Of a stretch of DNA of 33,129 bases, positions 27,880-33,129 are shown piece by piece. The notes below the pieces were generated by a model, which saw nothing but the letters and a program-made list of their open reading frames with translations, was not told the DNA's origin and did no database searches. Source of the stretch: an uncultured Prevotellaceae bacterium (GTDB taxonomy: Bacteria; Bacteroidota; Bacteroidia; Bacteroidales; Bacteroidaceae); the NCBI GenBank assembly GCA_902783625.1, contig CACZRN010000099.1, positions 1-33,129 on the forward strand, read 5' to 3'. The translations under genes were made by a program, and so were the position numbers. Numbering within the stretch: position 1 is the first letter of the stretch; the number at the start of each line of letters is the position of its first letter.

Positions 27880-27916
27880 CTACCGACTCCCCCTTAGGAG
27901 CCGGTAGTTTTGTTTT
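27880..27916 (+). terminator. Rho-independent terminator closing the giant-protein operon
   Basis: CTACCGACTCC (27880-27890) pairs with GGAGCCGGTAG (27897-27907) with one mismatch and a 6-nt loop, followed by TTTTGTTTTGTT. A small hairpin GACGC/GCGTC (27854-27868) precedes it. Confidence 0.87.
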
Positions 27917-28009
27917 GTTGCCGAGAAAAACTGATTCTTTGCAAAAAAAACTTTTTGTTTATAATGATTATACGTTTAGTTTAATTTTTCGTATATGATT
28001 GTTTTCTGC

Positions 28010-28094
28010 AGTACATGTGCTTTGTACTGGGAGTACATGGTGTTTGTACTGACAGTACACGAACGTTATACTGCGAGTACATGCACCATGTACC
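28010..28094. repeat. Array of four dyads AGTACA-N7-TGTACT at exact 22-bp period
   Basis: Dyads begin at 28010, 28032, 28054 and 28076. The first two are perfect inverted repeats (AGTACA, 7 bp, TGTACT); the third has TATACT and the fourth TGTACC on the right. The 7-bp centres and the 3-bp linkers vary. A single unpaired CATGTACGCATG follows at 28099-28110. An exact period of about two helical turns puts all sites on one DNA face, as expected for cooperative operators. It lies about 100 bp after a terminator and about 400 bp before the sigma-factor gene. Confidence 0.88.
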
Positions 28095-28173
28095 GAGTCA
28101 TGTACGCATGATAAAGATTATTTTGGGAATAATATGGGAGTCGTCCTATTATTATCATCGCCTATTATCATAT

Positions 28174-28356
28174 AAACCCCGAAGGGGTGTGGAGAACATA
28201 GGCAGGGTGTGTAGTGCGAAGCACGCAACCCCTGATATGTCGTGAGCCATTATTGTGCAAACCCCGAAGGGGTGACAGAGTCTGTCGTACCTTCGGCACT
28301 TGTTGCTTTGTGCAATAGTTACAGGGGTTACGCTTCGCTCACCACCTGCCTGCCCT
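28174..28356. repeat. Dispersed CCCCGAAGGGG-type repeat with long inverted arms
   Basis: AAACCCCGAAGGGGTG occurs at 28174-28189 and 28259-28274. Between and beyond these, a left arm (28202-28234, including GTGCGAAGCACGCAACCCCTG at 28214-28234) is largely complementary to a right arm (28322-28354, starting CAGGGGTTACGCTTCGCTC). Related CCCCGAAGGGG intergenic repeats are common in Bacteroidales genomes in my recollection. An open frame at 28015-28245 crosses this repeat and the dyad array and is not considered a gene. Strong RNA folding is expected; function unknown. Confidence 0.7.
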
Positions 28357-28419
28357 CTGTCGCACTTTCAGTGCTATATAGGTAAACTGCTATATCATCG
28401 CCATTATTTTTCAGATTTT

Positions 28420-28451
28420 TTGTTCGCAGATACAAGATTTTCTTATTTTTG
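28420..28451 (+). promoter_or_regulatory. Candidate promoter of the sigma-factor gene
   Basis: TATTTTTG at 28444-28451 fits TAnnTTTG, with TTG at 28420-28422. The 21-bp spacing is 2 bp longer than in the serB and ruvB promoters, so the match is weaker. It would start transcription near 28458, 34 nt before the ATG. Confidence 0.5.
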
Positions 28452-28491
28452 TGTTTATATATTAAAAGAAGGAATAAAACGGTCACTGCAG

Positions 28492-29064
28492 ATGGCAAAA
28501 CAACCCTCCTTGGGTACTGTTGACGAGCGGGAGCTCGCCATGAAGATACGCGCAGGCGACAAAGCTGCCATGGGTGTGCTCTATAGAAAATATATAGGGC
28601 ATCTGTCGTCTGTGTGCCATCGCTATCTGTCGGACGCCGACGATGTGAGCGACGTGCTCCACGACGGTTTCCTGAAGATATTCACTCAGATGGATAAATA
28701 TCATTATGCCGGCGAAGGGTCGATGCGGGCCTGGGCGACACGCATAGTGGTGAACCGCGCGCTCAACTTCCTTCGCGAGCGCAACAGGTTGAATATGATG
28801 GTGAGCGGGGGCATGCAGGGCAAGGAGATAGCCGACGACGAGCCCGATGTGGAGATTGTCTCACCCGACGAATTGCATCTGCTTATCAGGCAATTACCCG
28901 ATGGCTATCGCACTGTGCTGAATCTCTATGCCTTCGAAGACTACAGTCATCGCGAGATAGCACAGATGCTCGGCATAAAAGAGGCGACGTCGGCGTCGCA
29001 GTTGCATCATGCAAAGGCGTTGCTGGCAAGAAAAATCAAAGAATTAAGAAAGAAAAAGATATGA
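28492..29064 (+). CDS. ECF-type RNA polymerase sigma factor (Das-like)
   Basis: This is a cytoplasmic alternative sigma factor of 190 residues directing transcription of a regulon, probably for the cell envelope. Sigma region 2 covers about 20-95 with DADDVSDVLHDGFLKIF; region 4 covers about 130-185, with LPDGYRTVLNLYAFEDYSH leading into a helix-turn-helix (REIAQMLGI). The ATG at 28492 is chosen because it starts the sigma domain and follows AAGAAGGA; the open frame extends upstream to 28300 through repeats and is not coding. The stop codon overlaps the next start (ATGA), a typical sigma/anti-sigma arrangement. Sigma factors in this pairing usually control their own operon. Confidence 0.93.
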   Translation: MAKQPSLGTVDERELAMKIRAGDKAAMGVLYRKYIGHLSSVCHRYLSDADDVSDVLHDGFLKIFTQMDKYHYAGEGSMRAWATRIVVNRALNFLRERNRLNMMVSGGMQGKEIADDEPDVEIVSPDELHLLIRQLPDGYRTVLNLYAFEDYSHREIAQMLGIKEATSASQLHHAKALLARKIKELRKKKI

Positions 29065-30275
29065 AAGAGGAATGGGCTGAAAGACTCGGAAAGAGGCTCG
29101 AGGGGCACACGATGGAGCCTCCCGAGGGGCTTTGGGAGAGCATTGCCGGGGAGATAGACCGAGGCAGGGCACTGCGCAGGAGAATAGCCATGGCGATTGC
29201 AGCCGCCATGACAGCAGCCGCCGTCGTGGTGGGAGGACTGATGATGCCGAACAGGGAAGTGGCGACAGCGCCTGTGGATGTCATCACAGCAGACAACAGC
29301 GTAGCGTGTAGCGAGCAGCCTGCAGATGAGCCTTATGACGCTGCAGAGCCGCAGAAAGTAGTAGCCCAGATGATAACCAGCACATTCTCTGTAACGCCAG
29401 ATACTGTTTCAGACGAAGCACCAGAAACCGAAAGCACGATTGAAGAGACATCGTCGCCAGATATTGCCGAGCCCGTCACCGGCGACGCATCTACTGACAA
29501 ACCGACGCCTCGCGCCACTCAGCGGCACGAACATCAGTCGCCAATGCTCGCCGACAAACGGCCAAAGGCAAGAAAGGAGAGCAGGCTGACCTTGGGACTC
29601 GACTTTGCCGGTGGCATTGTTGACAACGGGAAAGACAACTACGAGAGCTACAGAACCTATACATACGCAGGGAATTTCCAAGGAGGCACAGGTCATAACA
29701 TTTTTTCAGAAGACAATGAATTCGGTTATTTAAGCATGACAAATGTCGTGAATAGCACAGCCAGCCACCATCTGCCCGTGCGTGTGGGACTGAATGTCGG
29801 CTATCAGCTAAACCGCAGATGGACCGTGGAGAGCGGACTGTCGTACACTTATCTCTACTCCGACATATCGGAAGAGGAGGAAAACGTGGTGCGTTTCATT
29901 AAGCAACGGCTCCATTATGTGGGCATTCCCGTCGCGGCAAAGTACAACATCGTGTGCGGAAAGGCGCTGAACGTGTATGCCTCGGGCGGGGCAGCAGTAG
30001 AGAAATGCGTGAAAGGAACAGGCAATATCACCACCGAGGTGGATGGTGAAAAAAACATCAAAAGCCATAGCGACATATGCGAAAAACCTCTGCAACTGTC
30101 GGTGAACGCCGCCGTGGGCGCAGAGTATCGGTTCACTGAGGGAGTGAGCGCATATCTCGAACCGAGCTTAGGATATTATTTCAAGGACAATACCGAACTG
30201 AAACATTATTATAAAGACCATCCGCTTGCACCGTCAGTCAAGGTAGGTATAAGGATTAATGTGAACGGCAAATAG
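29061..30275 (+). CDS. Dual-membrane anti-sigma factor with outer-membrane beta-barrel (Dma-like)
   Basis: The 404-residue protein appears to span both membranes. Residues 1-40 are a short cytoplasmic segment with an anti-sigma-like pattern (EPPEGLWESIAGEID). Residues about 42-62 form one membrane helix. Residues about 64-172 are a Pro/Thr/Glu/Asp-rich, probably disordered periplasmic linker. Residues about 173-404 form a porin-like barrel of the OMP_b-brl type with alternating strands. This matches the dual membrane-spanning anti-sigma (Dma) proteins described in Bacteroides thetaiotaomicron, which pair with an adjacent Das sigma factor and affect outer-membrane vesicle formation. Role here is inferred from architecture and the 4-nt overlap with the sigma gene. 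No signal peptide is present, in keeping with the internal helix acting as the export signal. Confidence 0.85.
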   Translation: MKEEWAERLGKRLEGHTMEPPEGLWESIAGEIDRGRALRRRIAMAIAAAMTAAAVVVGGLMMPNREVATAPVDVITADNSVACSEQPADEPYDAAEPQKVVAQMITSTFSVTPDTVSDEAPETESTIEETSSPDIAEPVTGDASTDKPTPRATQRHEHQSPMLADKRPKARKESRLTLGLDFAGGIVDNGKDNYESYRTYTYAGNFQGGTGHNIFSEDNEFGYLSMTNVVNSTASHHLPVRVGLNVGYQLNRRWTVESGLSYTYLYSDISEEEENVVRFIKQRLHYVGIPVAAKYNIVCGKALNVYASGGAAVEKCVKGTGNITTEVDGEKNIKSHSDICEKPLQLSVNAAVGAEYRFTEGVSAYLEPSLGYYFKDNTELKHYYKDHPLAPSVKVGIRINVNGK

Positions 30276-30612
30276 CCCCGCTTCTTTCCCTCATCACCAT
30301 TGTAGCATCTTTCTTGCACTCTCCTTGCAACCATTTTTCCGACATGGTTTAATAAGTTAGGCTGCCCTTCGGCAATTGGCTGTCGCTGATTTTTCTTAAT
30401 TCAGCTGAAGTTCTCTGATATTGCTTTCTCTTCTCCGCTTCGCTGCGAAACAGCGATCGTTGGTTCCCCGCGAGGCCACGTAGGTCAGAACTTCAAAGTT
30501 ACATTTGCAAAATTCTTCATTTCCTCCCTCTGGTCAGAGGGTCTCACCAAAGGCTCGACAAATCTCTTCATTCTTCATTCTTCATTTTTATACCTAACTT
30601 TAACTGGCGTTG
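30276..30612. other. Gene-free gap with decayed repeats
   Basis: No gene is supported here. It contains an orphan copy of the promoter left arm (AAGTTAGGCTGCCCTTCGGC, from 30354), a palindrome TTCGCTGCGAA, a hairpin CCCTCT-GGTC-AGAGGG (30526-30541), and three perfect CTTCATT heptads (30566-30586). There is no clear terminator for the upstream gene. Confidence 0.6.
30566..30586. repeat. Three perfect 7-bp tandem repeats CTTCATT
   Basis: CTTCATT occurs three times end to end, just upstream of the ruvB promoter module. Like the heptads at 5561-5588 it is a simple 7-bp repeat, a type common in Bacteroidales intergenic DNA. Confidence 0.85.
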
Positions 30613-30690
30613 AAGTTAGGCTGCACCTCAACAATTCAAAAATAAAAATACTATTTCTTTTTGAATTGTCTTCGGTTTGCACTAACTTTG
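30613..30690 (+). promoter_or_regulatory. ruvB promoter inside a long imperfect inverted repeat
   Basis: TTG at 30661-30663, a 19-bp spacer and TAACTTTG at 30683-30690 form a strong Bacteroidetes promoter. A perfect 12-bp inverted repeat (ACAATTCAAAAA at 30631-30642, TTTTTGAATTGT at 30658-30669) surrounds its -33 side. Outside it, AAGTTAGG at 30613-30620 is partly complementary to CACTAACTT at 30680-30688. The right-end 19 bp (TCGGTTTGCACTAACTTTG) are identical to the serB promoter. Confidence 0.75.
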
Positions 30691-30717
30691 CAAGGGAAAG
30701 AAAAAACATACAATTCA

Positions 30718-31752
30718 ATGCCAGAAGATTTTGACATAAGAAACGAGAGGCTATCAAACTCTGAGCGTGAGTTTGAGAATGCGCTCCGCCCTTTGCGCTT
30801 CGAGGACTTCGCCGGACAGAAGAAGGTGGTGGAGAACCTTGAGGTGTTTGTCGAGGCTGCGAAATATCGCGGAGAGCCACTCGACCATACATTGCTGCAC
30901 GGTCCGCCGGGACTGGGAAAGACAACACTGAGCAATATCATCGCCAACGAGCTGGGCGTGGGATTCAAGATTACAAGCGGACCTGTACTCGACAAACCAG
31001 GCGACTTGGCGGGCTTGCTGACATCGCTCGAGAAGAACGATGTGCTGTTCATCGACGAGATTCATCGTCTGTCGCCAGTGGTGGAGGAGTATCTGTATAG
31101 CGCAATGGAGGACTATCGCATCGATATTATGATCGACAAAGGTCCTTCGGCACGTTCGATACAGATCGATCTAAACCCGTTCACCCTCGTGGGTGCCACC
31201 ACTCGCAGCGGTCTGCTCACGGCACCTCTGCGCGCACGTTTCGGCATAAACATGCACTTGGAATACTACGAGCCCGACGTACTTGAGCGCATACTCCTTC
31301 GCTCGGCGTCGATACTGCGTGTGCCCATTGACGATGATGCCGCTGCCGAGATTGCTCGTCGGTCGCGTGGCACGCCGCGTATAGCAAACGCCCTGCTCCG
31401 TCGAGTGCGCGACTTTGCACAGGTAAAGGGTAGCGGACGCATCACTCCCGACATCACACGCGTCGCTCTCGGTGCGCTGAACATCGACCAATATGGCCTC
31501 GACGAGATCGACAACAAGATTCTGGTTACAATAATCGATAAGTTCCGTGGCGGTCCGGTAGGTCTCTCGACAATCGCCACTGCCATCGGTGAGGACACCG
31601 GTACCGTTGAGGAGGTCTACGAGCCGTTCCTCATAATGGAGGGATTTATCAAGCGTACGCCACGCGGACGAGTGGCCACACAGTTGGCATACGATCATCT
31701 GGGGCGTAATCCATATAACGGAAGTATAATGCAAGGAGATTTATTCGGATGA
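30718..31752 (+). CDS. ruvB: Holliday junction branch-migration ATPase RuvB
   Basis: RuvB is the hexameric AAA+ motor of the RuvABC complex that drives Holliday-junction branch migration in recombination and repair. The 344-residue protein has the Walker A motif GPPGLGKT (62-69), Walker B DEIH (113-116), the sensor and arginine-finger region [18 protein letters not shown] (159-176) and a C-terminal winged-helix DNA-binding domain (about 260-335). The ATG at 30718 is chosen because the protein begins MPEDFDIR as in relatives and lies 27 nt after the promoter; the open frame to 30661 would include the promoter itself. The TGA overlaps the coaD start as ATGA. Confidence 0.97.
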   Translation: MPEDFDIRNERLSNSEREFENALRPLRFEDFAGQKKVVENLEVFVEAAKYRGEPLDHTLLHGPPGLGKTTLSNIIANELGVGFKITSGPVLDKPGDLAGLLTSLEKNDVLFIDEIHRLSPVVEEYLYSAMEDYRIDIMIDKGPSARSIQIDLNPFTLVGATTRSGLLTAPLRARFGINMHLEYYEPDVLERILLRSASILRVPIDDDAAAEIARRSRGTPRIANALLRRVRDFAQVKGSGRITPDITRVALGALNIDQYGLDEIDNKILVTIIDKFRGGPVGLSTIATAIGEDTGTVEEVYEPFLIMEGFIKRTPRGRVATQLAYDHLGRNPYNGSIMQGDLFG

Positions 31753-32201
31753 AAACAGCATTTTTTGCAGGTAGTTTCGACCCTTTCACCATCGGTCATG
31801 CATCGGTGGTGAGGCGCGCACTCGACATATTCGACCGGGTGATAATCGGTGTTGGCAACAATAGCAACAAGCGCTATTCGCGATCGACTGATCAGCGCAA
31901 GAGCGACATCGAGAGTGTGTATGCCGACGAGCCACGTGTGGAGGTGATGGTGTACGAAGGACTTACCGTCGATGCCGTCAGGCAGTGCGGTGCCGATGTG
32001 ATTGTTAAGGGCACGCGATCGGTGGCTGATTTTGAAAGCGAACGTTCGCAGGCCGACATCAACAGAGAGATAGCAGGAGTGGAAACGGTGTTGTTCATTG
32101 CCGAGCCTGGGCTGTCGGGAGTGAGCTCGACAATGGTGCGCGAGCTCGAGCAGAATGGTGTCGATGTGAGCAGGTTCTTGGCAAAAAGCGGTAAGCTATG
32201 A
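31749..32201 (+). CDS. coaD: Phosphopantetheine adenylyltransferase
   Basis: CoaD transfers AMP from ATP to 4'-phosphopantetheine to form dephospho-CoA, the penultimate step of coenzyme A synthesis. The 150-residue protein has the nucleotidyltransferase signature [10 protein letters not shown] (8-17, TxGH type), the substrate-binding [12 protein letters not shown] (about 88-99) and the C-terminal SSTMVREL (about 126-133). The length is normal. Both ends overlap neighbours by 4 nt (ATGA), so ruvB, coaD and ybeY form a translationally coupled operon. Confidence 0.96.
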   Translation: MKTAFFAGSFDPFTIGHASVVRRALDIFDRVIIGVGNNSNKRYSRSTDQRKSDIESVYADEPRVEVMVYEGLTVDAVRQCGADVIVKGTRSVADFESERSQADINREIAGVETVLFIAEPGLSGVSSTMVRELEQNGVDVSRFLAKSGKL

Positions 32202-32626
32202 TTACATACAACAGCGACGGCATCGGCATGCCGAAGATAAAGCGACGTGCCACTACGGCTTGGATACGCAGTGTGGCGGCAAGCTATGGCAAGCGAGTAG
32301 GCGACGTGGGCTACATGTTCGTCAACGATGAGAAGATATTGGAGGTGAACCGTCAGTATCTCGGCCATGATTATTACACCGATATCATTACTTTCGACTA
32401 CGACGAGGGTGATATCCTTAACGGCGATTTAGTCATCTCACTCGACACGGTGCGCTCGAATGCCGCTATGCTTGGCAAAGACTACGAAGAGGAGCTCTAT
32501 CGGGTGATTATCCACGGTGTGCTGCATCTCTGCGGCATCAACGACAAGGGCCCCGGTGAGCGCGAGCAGATGGAAGCCGCAGAGAACCGCGCACTGGCAT
32601 CCGCCCCGTTCAGAGCAAGGGCATAA
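32198..32626 (+). CDS. ybeY: Endoribonuclease YbeY (rRNA maturation factor)
   Basis: YbeY is a metal-dependent RNase involved in 16S rRNA 3'-end maturation and ribosome quality control. The 142-residue protein shows TDIITFDY (about 61-68) and the metal-site motif HGVLHLCGIND (about 107-117). Many YbeY proteins have HxxxHxxxxxH; here the third position is Asp, which I recall as usual for Bacteroidetes members and so not a defect. It is the last gene of the ruvB operon and converges with a minus-strand gene 51 bp downstream. No convincing terminator lies between them. Confidence 0.95.
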   Translation: MITYNSDGIGMPKIKRRATTAWIRSVAASYGKRVGDVGYMFVNDEKILEVNRQYLGHDYYTDIITFDYDEGDILNGDLVISLDTVRSNAAMLGKDYEEELYRVIIHGVLHLCGINDKGPGEREQMEAAENRALASAPFRARA

Positions 32627-32677
32627 TTCGCCCGTAGGCACTGCCTGCCGGCGGTGTCCAAATGGCTTGCAACAATA

Positions 32678-32869
32678 CTAAAGGCAAATAGATGGCGTCA
32701 GCTTATTGCCTCGACGCCGTAGCTCGTCAATCAAGGCTAGGTTGTGGCAGGCACGCATGCCTACCCACCCTGGGTTTTTGACTTGAGAATTATAGATTGC
32801 GACTAACTCGTCGGTTTGCTTTTGGGCAAACCGCAATGCGAACTCTTGATAATAAATGTTTTGTTGCAT
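32678..32869 (-). CDS. Small conserved-type protein of unknown function (63 aa)
   Basis: This is the only supported minus-strand gene. The protein starts MQQNIYYQEFALRFAQKQ and contains a central GWVGMRACHNLALIDELRRRG. The pattern (helical E-LALRFA-KQT-EL, then GW with R-A and a final L..RG) matches small Bacteroidales proteins I have seen as hypothetical proteins, though I cannot name the family. It has no signal peptide or membrane helix. A TAnnTTTG match lies about 116 bp upstream on its strand. It converges with ybeY. Confidence 0.65.
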   Translation of the reverse strand: MQQNIYYQEFALRFAQKQTDELVAIYNSQVKNPGWVGMRACHNLALIDELRRRGNKLTPSICL

Positions 32870-32984
32870 AACGTTTTGTTTTGAAGTTTGAAATGTTTCT
32901 TCCGCATCTTACTGACCACCGTGGCTTCGTTTTGCTCGGTTGGCGAGTCGGCCCGAAGGCGACTGCTCTTGATGCTTTCAAGGG

Positions 32985-32992
32985 CAAAAGTA
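32985..32992 (-). promoter_or_regulatory. Candidate -7 element for the minus-strand gene
   Basis: Read on the minus strand, TACTTTTG fits TAnnTTTG and is followed by C. The -33 position is a poor match (TGT), so this is only a candidate. The leader would be about 110 nt. Confidence 0.4.
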
Positions 32993-33050
32993 CAAAGAAT
33001 TTGCGATAAACACATAATCATCGTCCGTTTTTTGTATGCTTATGAAAAAA

Positions 33051-33129
33051 AATTGCTAGCAAAATTTCGAGTGAAAGAAAATCCCTGCCTTACGTCCGCC
33101 CCTTATCAAGGGGCTCCAAATGCTAGCAA
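33051..33129. repeat. Divergent palindrome-bounded element, partial copy 3
   Basis: A damaged palindrome AATTGCTAGCAAAATT (33051-33066) and TGCTAGCA (33121-33128, cut by the window edge) have centres 67 bp apart, close to the 65 bp in copies 1 and 2. After the first palindrome the sequence TTTCGAGTGAAAGA resembles TTTCGATTAAAGAG of copy 2. The rest of the interior is different and holds a perfect hairpin, GCCCCTTATCAAGGGGC, at 33098-33114. Confidence 0.65.

Noticed and set aside
28010-28094. CRISPR-like array
   Set aside because: Conserved arms are 6 bp with dyad symmetry inside each unit, unlike CRISPR repeat-spacer order.
28015-28245. 76-residue plus-strand open frame
   Set aside because: It runs through the dyad array and the CCCCGAAGGGG repeat, has no promoter or ribosome-binding site, and its composition follows the repeats.
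28300-28491. N-terminal extension of the sigma factor
   Set aside because: The added residues derive from the repeat arm and the promoter region; the sigma domain begins at the ATG at 28492, which follows AAGAAGGA.
30661-30717. TTG start extending RuvB by 19 residues
   Set aside because: The TTG is the promoter's own -33 element, and family members begin at the MPEDFDIR position.
32198-32626. YbeY with a broken metal site
   Set aside because: The third ligand position is not His, but the same motif is, to my recollection, standard in Bacteroidetes YbeY proteins.
1-33129. tRNA, rRNA, integrase or insertion sequence
   Set aside because: No cloverleaf, rRNA segment, transposase or recombinase motif was seen on reading either strand.

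Overview
The window looks like chromosome from a Bacteroidales bacterium, most like Prevotellaceae or Muribaculaceae; I cannot fix the genus. Evidence: promoters of the Bacteroidetes type (TTG, 19 bp, TAnnTTTG), few Shine-Dalgarno sites, an S46 dipeptidyl-peptidase, GLUG and BspA-type surface proteins with Bacteroidales-style C-terminal tails, and an ECF sigma factor paired with an anti-sigma/beta-barrel fusion. All genes but one small one are on the plus strand.

Layout. (1) 1-1501: a repeat element, a promoter inside an imperfect inverted repeat, and serB. (2) 1573-4902: a secreted GLUG-repeat protein with a strong terminator. (3) 5072-12538: a tight five-gene run: Ca2+-type P-ATPase, HAD phosphatase, ribF, CPBP membrane protease and a large exported zinc metalloprotease. 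(4) 12668-17594: a fused SpmA/SpmB-like membrane protein, a Wzx/MATE-type flippase and a DPP7-like S46 peptidase, then a terminator. (5) 18007-27916: a promoter overlapped by a dyad, a 51-residue acidic-tailed protein, and two giant exported proteins (1651 and 1500 aa), ending at a terminator; this reads as one envelope operon and is the best candidate for an undescribed system. (6) 27917-30275: a repeat-rich regulatory region, then an ECF sigma factor overlapping a dual-membrane anti-sigma factor. (7) 30613-32626: a second inverted-repeat promoter and the overlapping housekeeping genes ruvB-coaD-ybeY. (8) 32678-33129: a small minus-strand gene and a third repeat element cut by the window edge.

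The most unusual signals are non-coding. An element of about 90 bp bounded by palindromes centred on GCTAGC occurs at 2-88 and 17782-17870, with a divergent partial copy at 33051-33129. Inside the first two copies, and separately at 12579-12634, a CATTAAAGAGGC-like motif recurs every 22 bp. An unrelated array of four dyads (AGTACA-N7-TGTACT), also with an exact 22-bp period, lies upstream of the sigma factor gene. The serB and ruvB promoters share an identical 19-bp core at the right end of related long imperfect inverted repeats.

Housekeeping functions (serine synthesis, FAD synthesis, CoA synthesis, Holliday-junction migration, rRNA maturation) are interleaved with envelope functions (protein digestion, glycan export, surface proteins, envelope-responsive sigma control). 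All functional calls rest on reading motifs; no database search was run.
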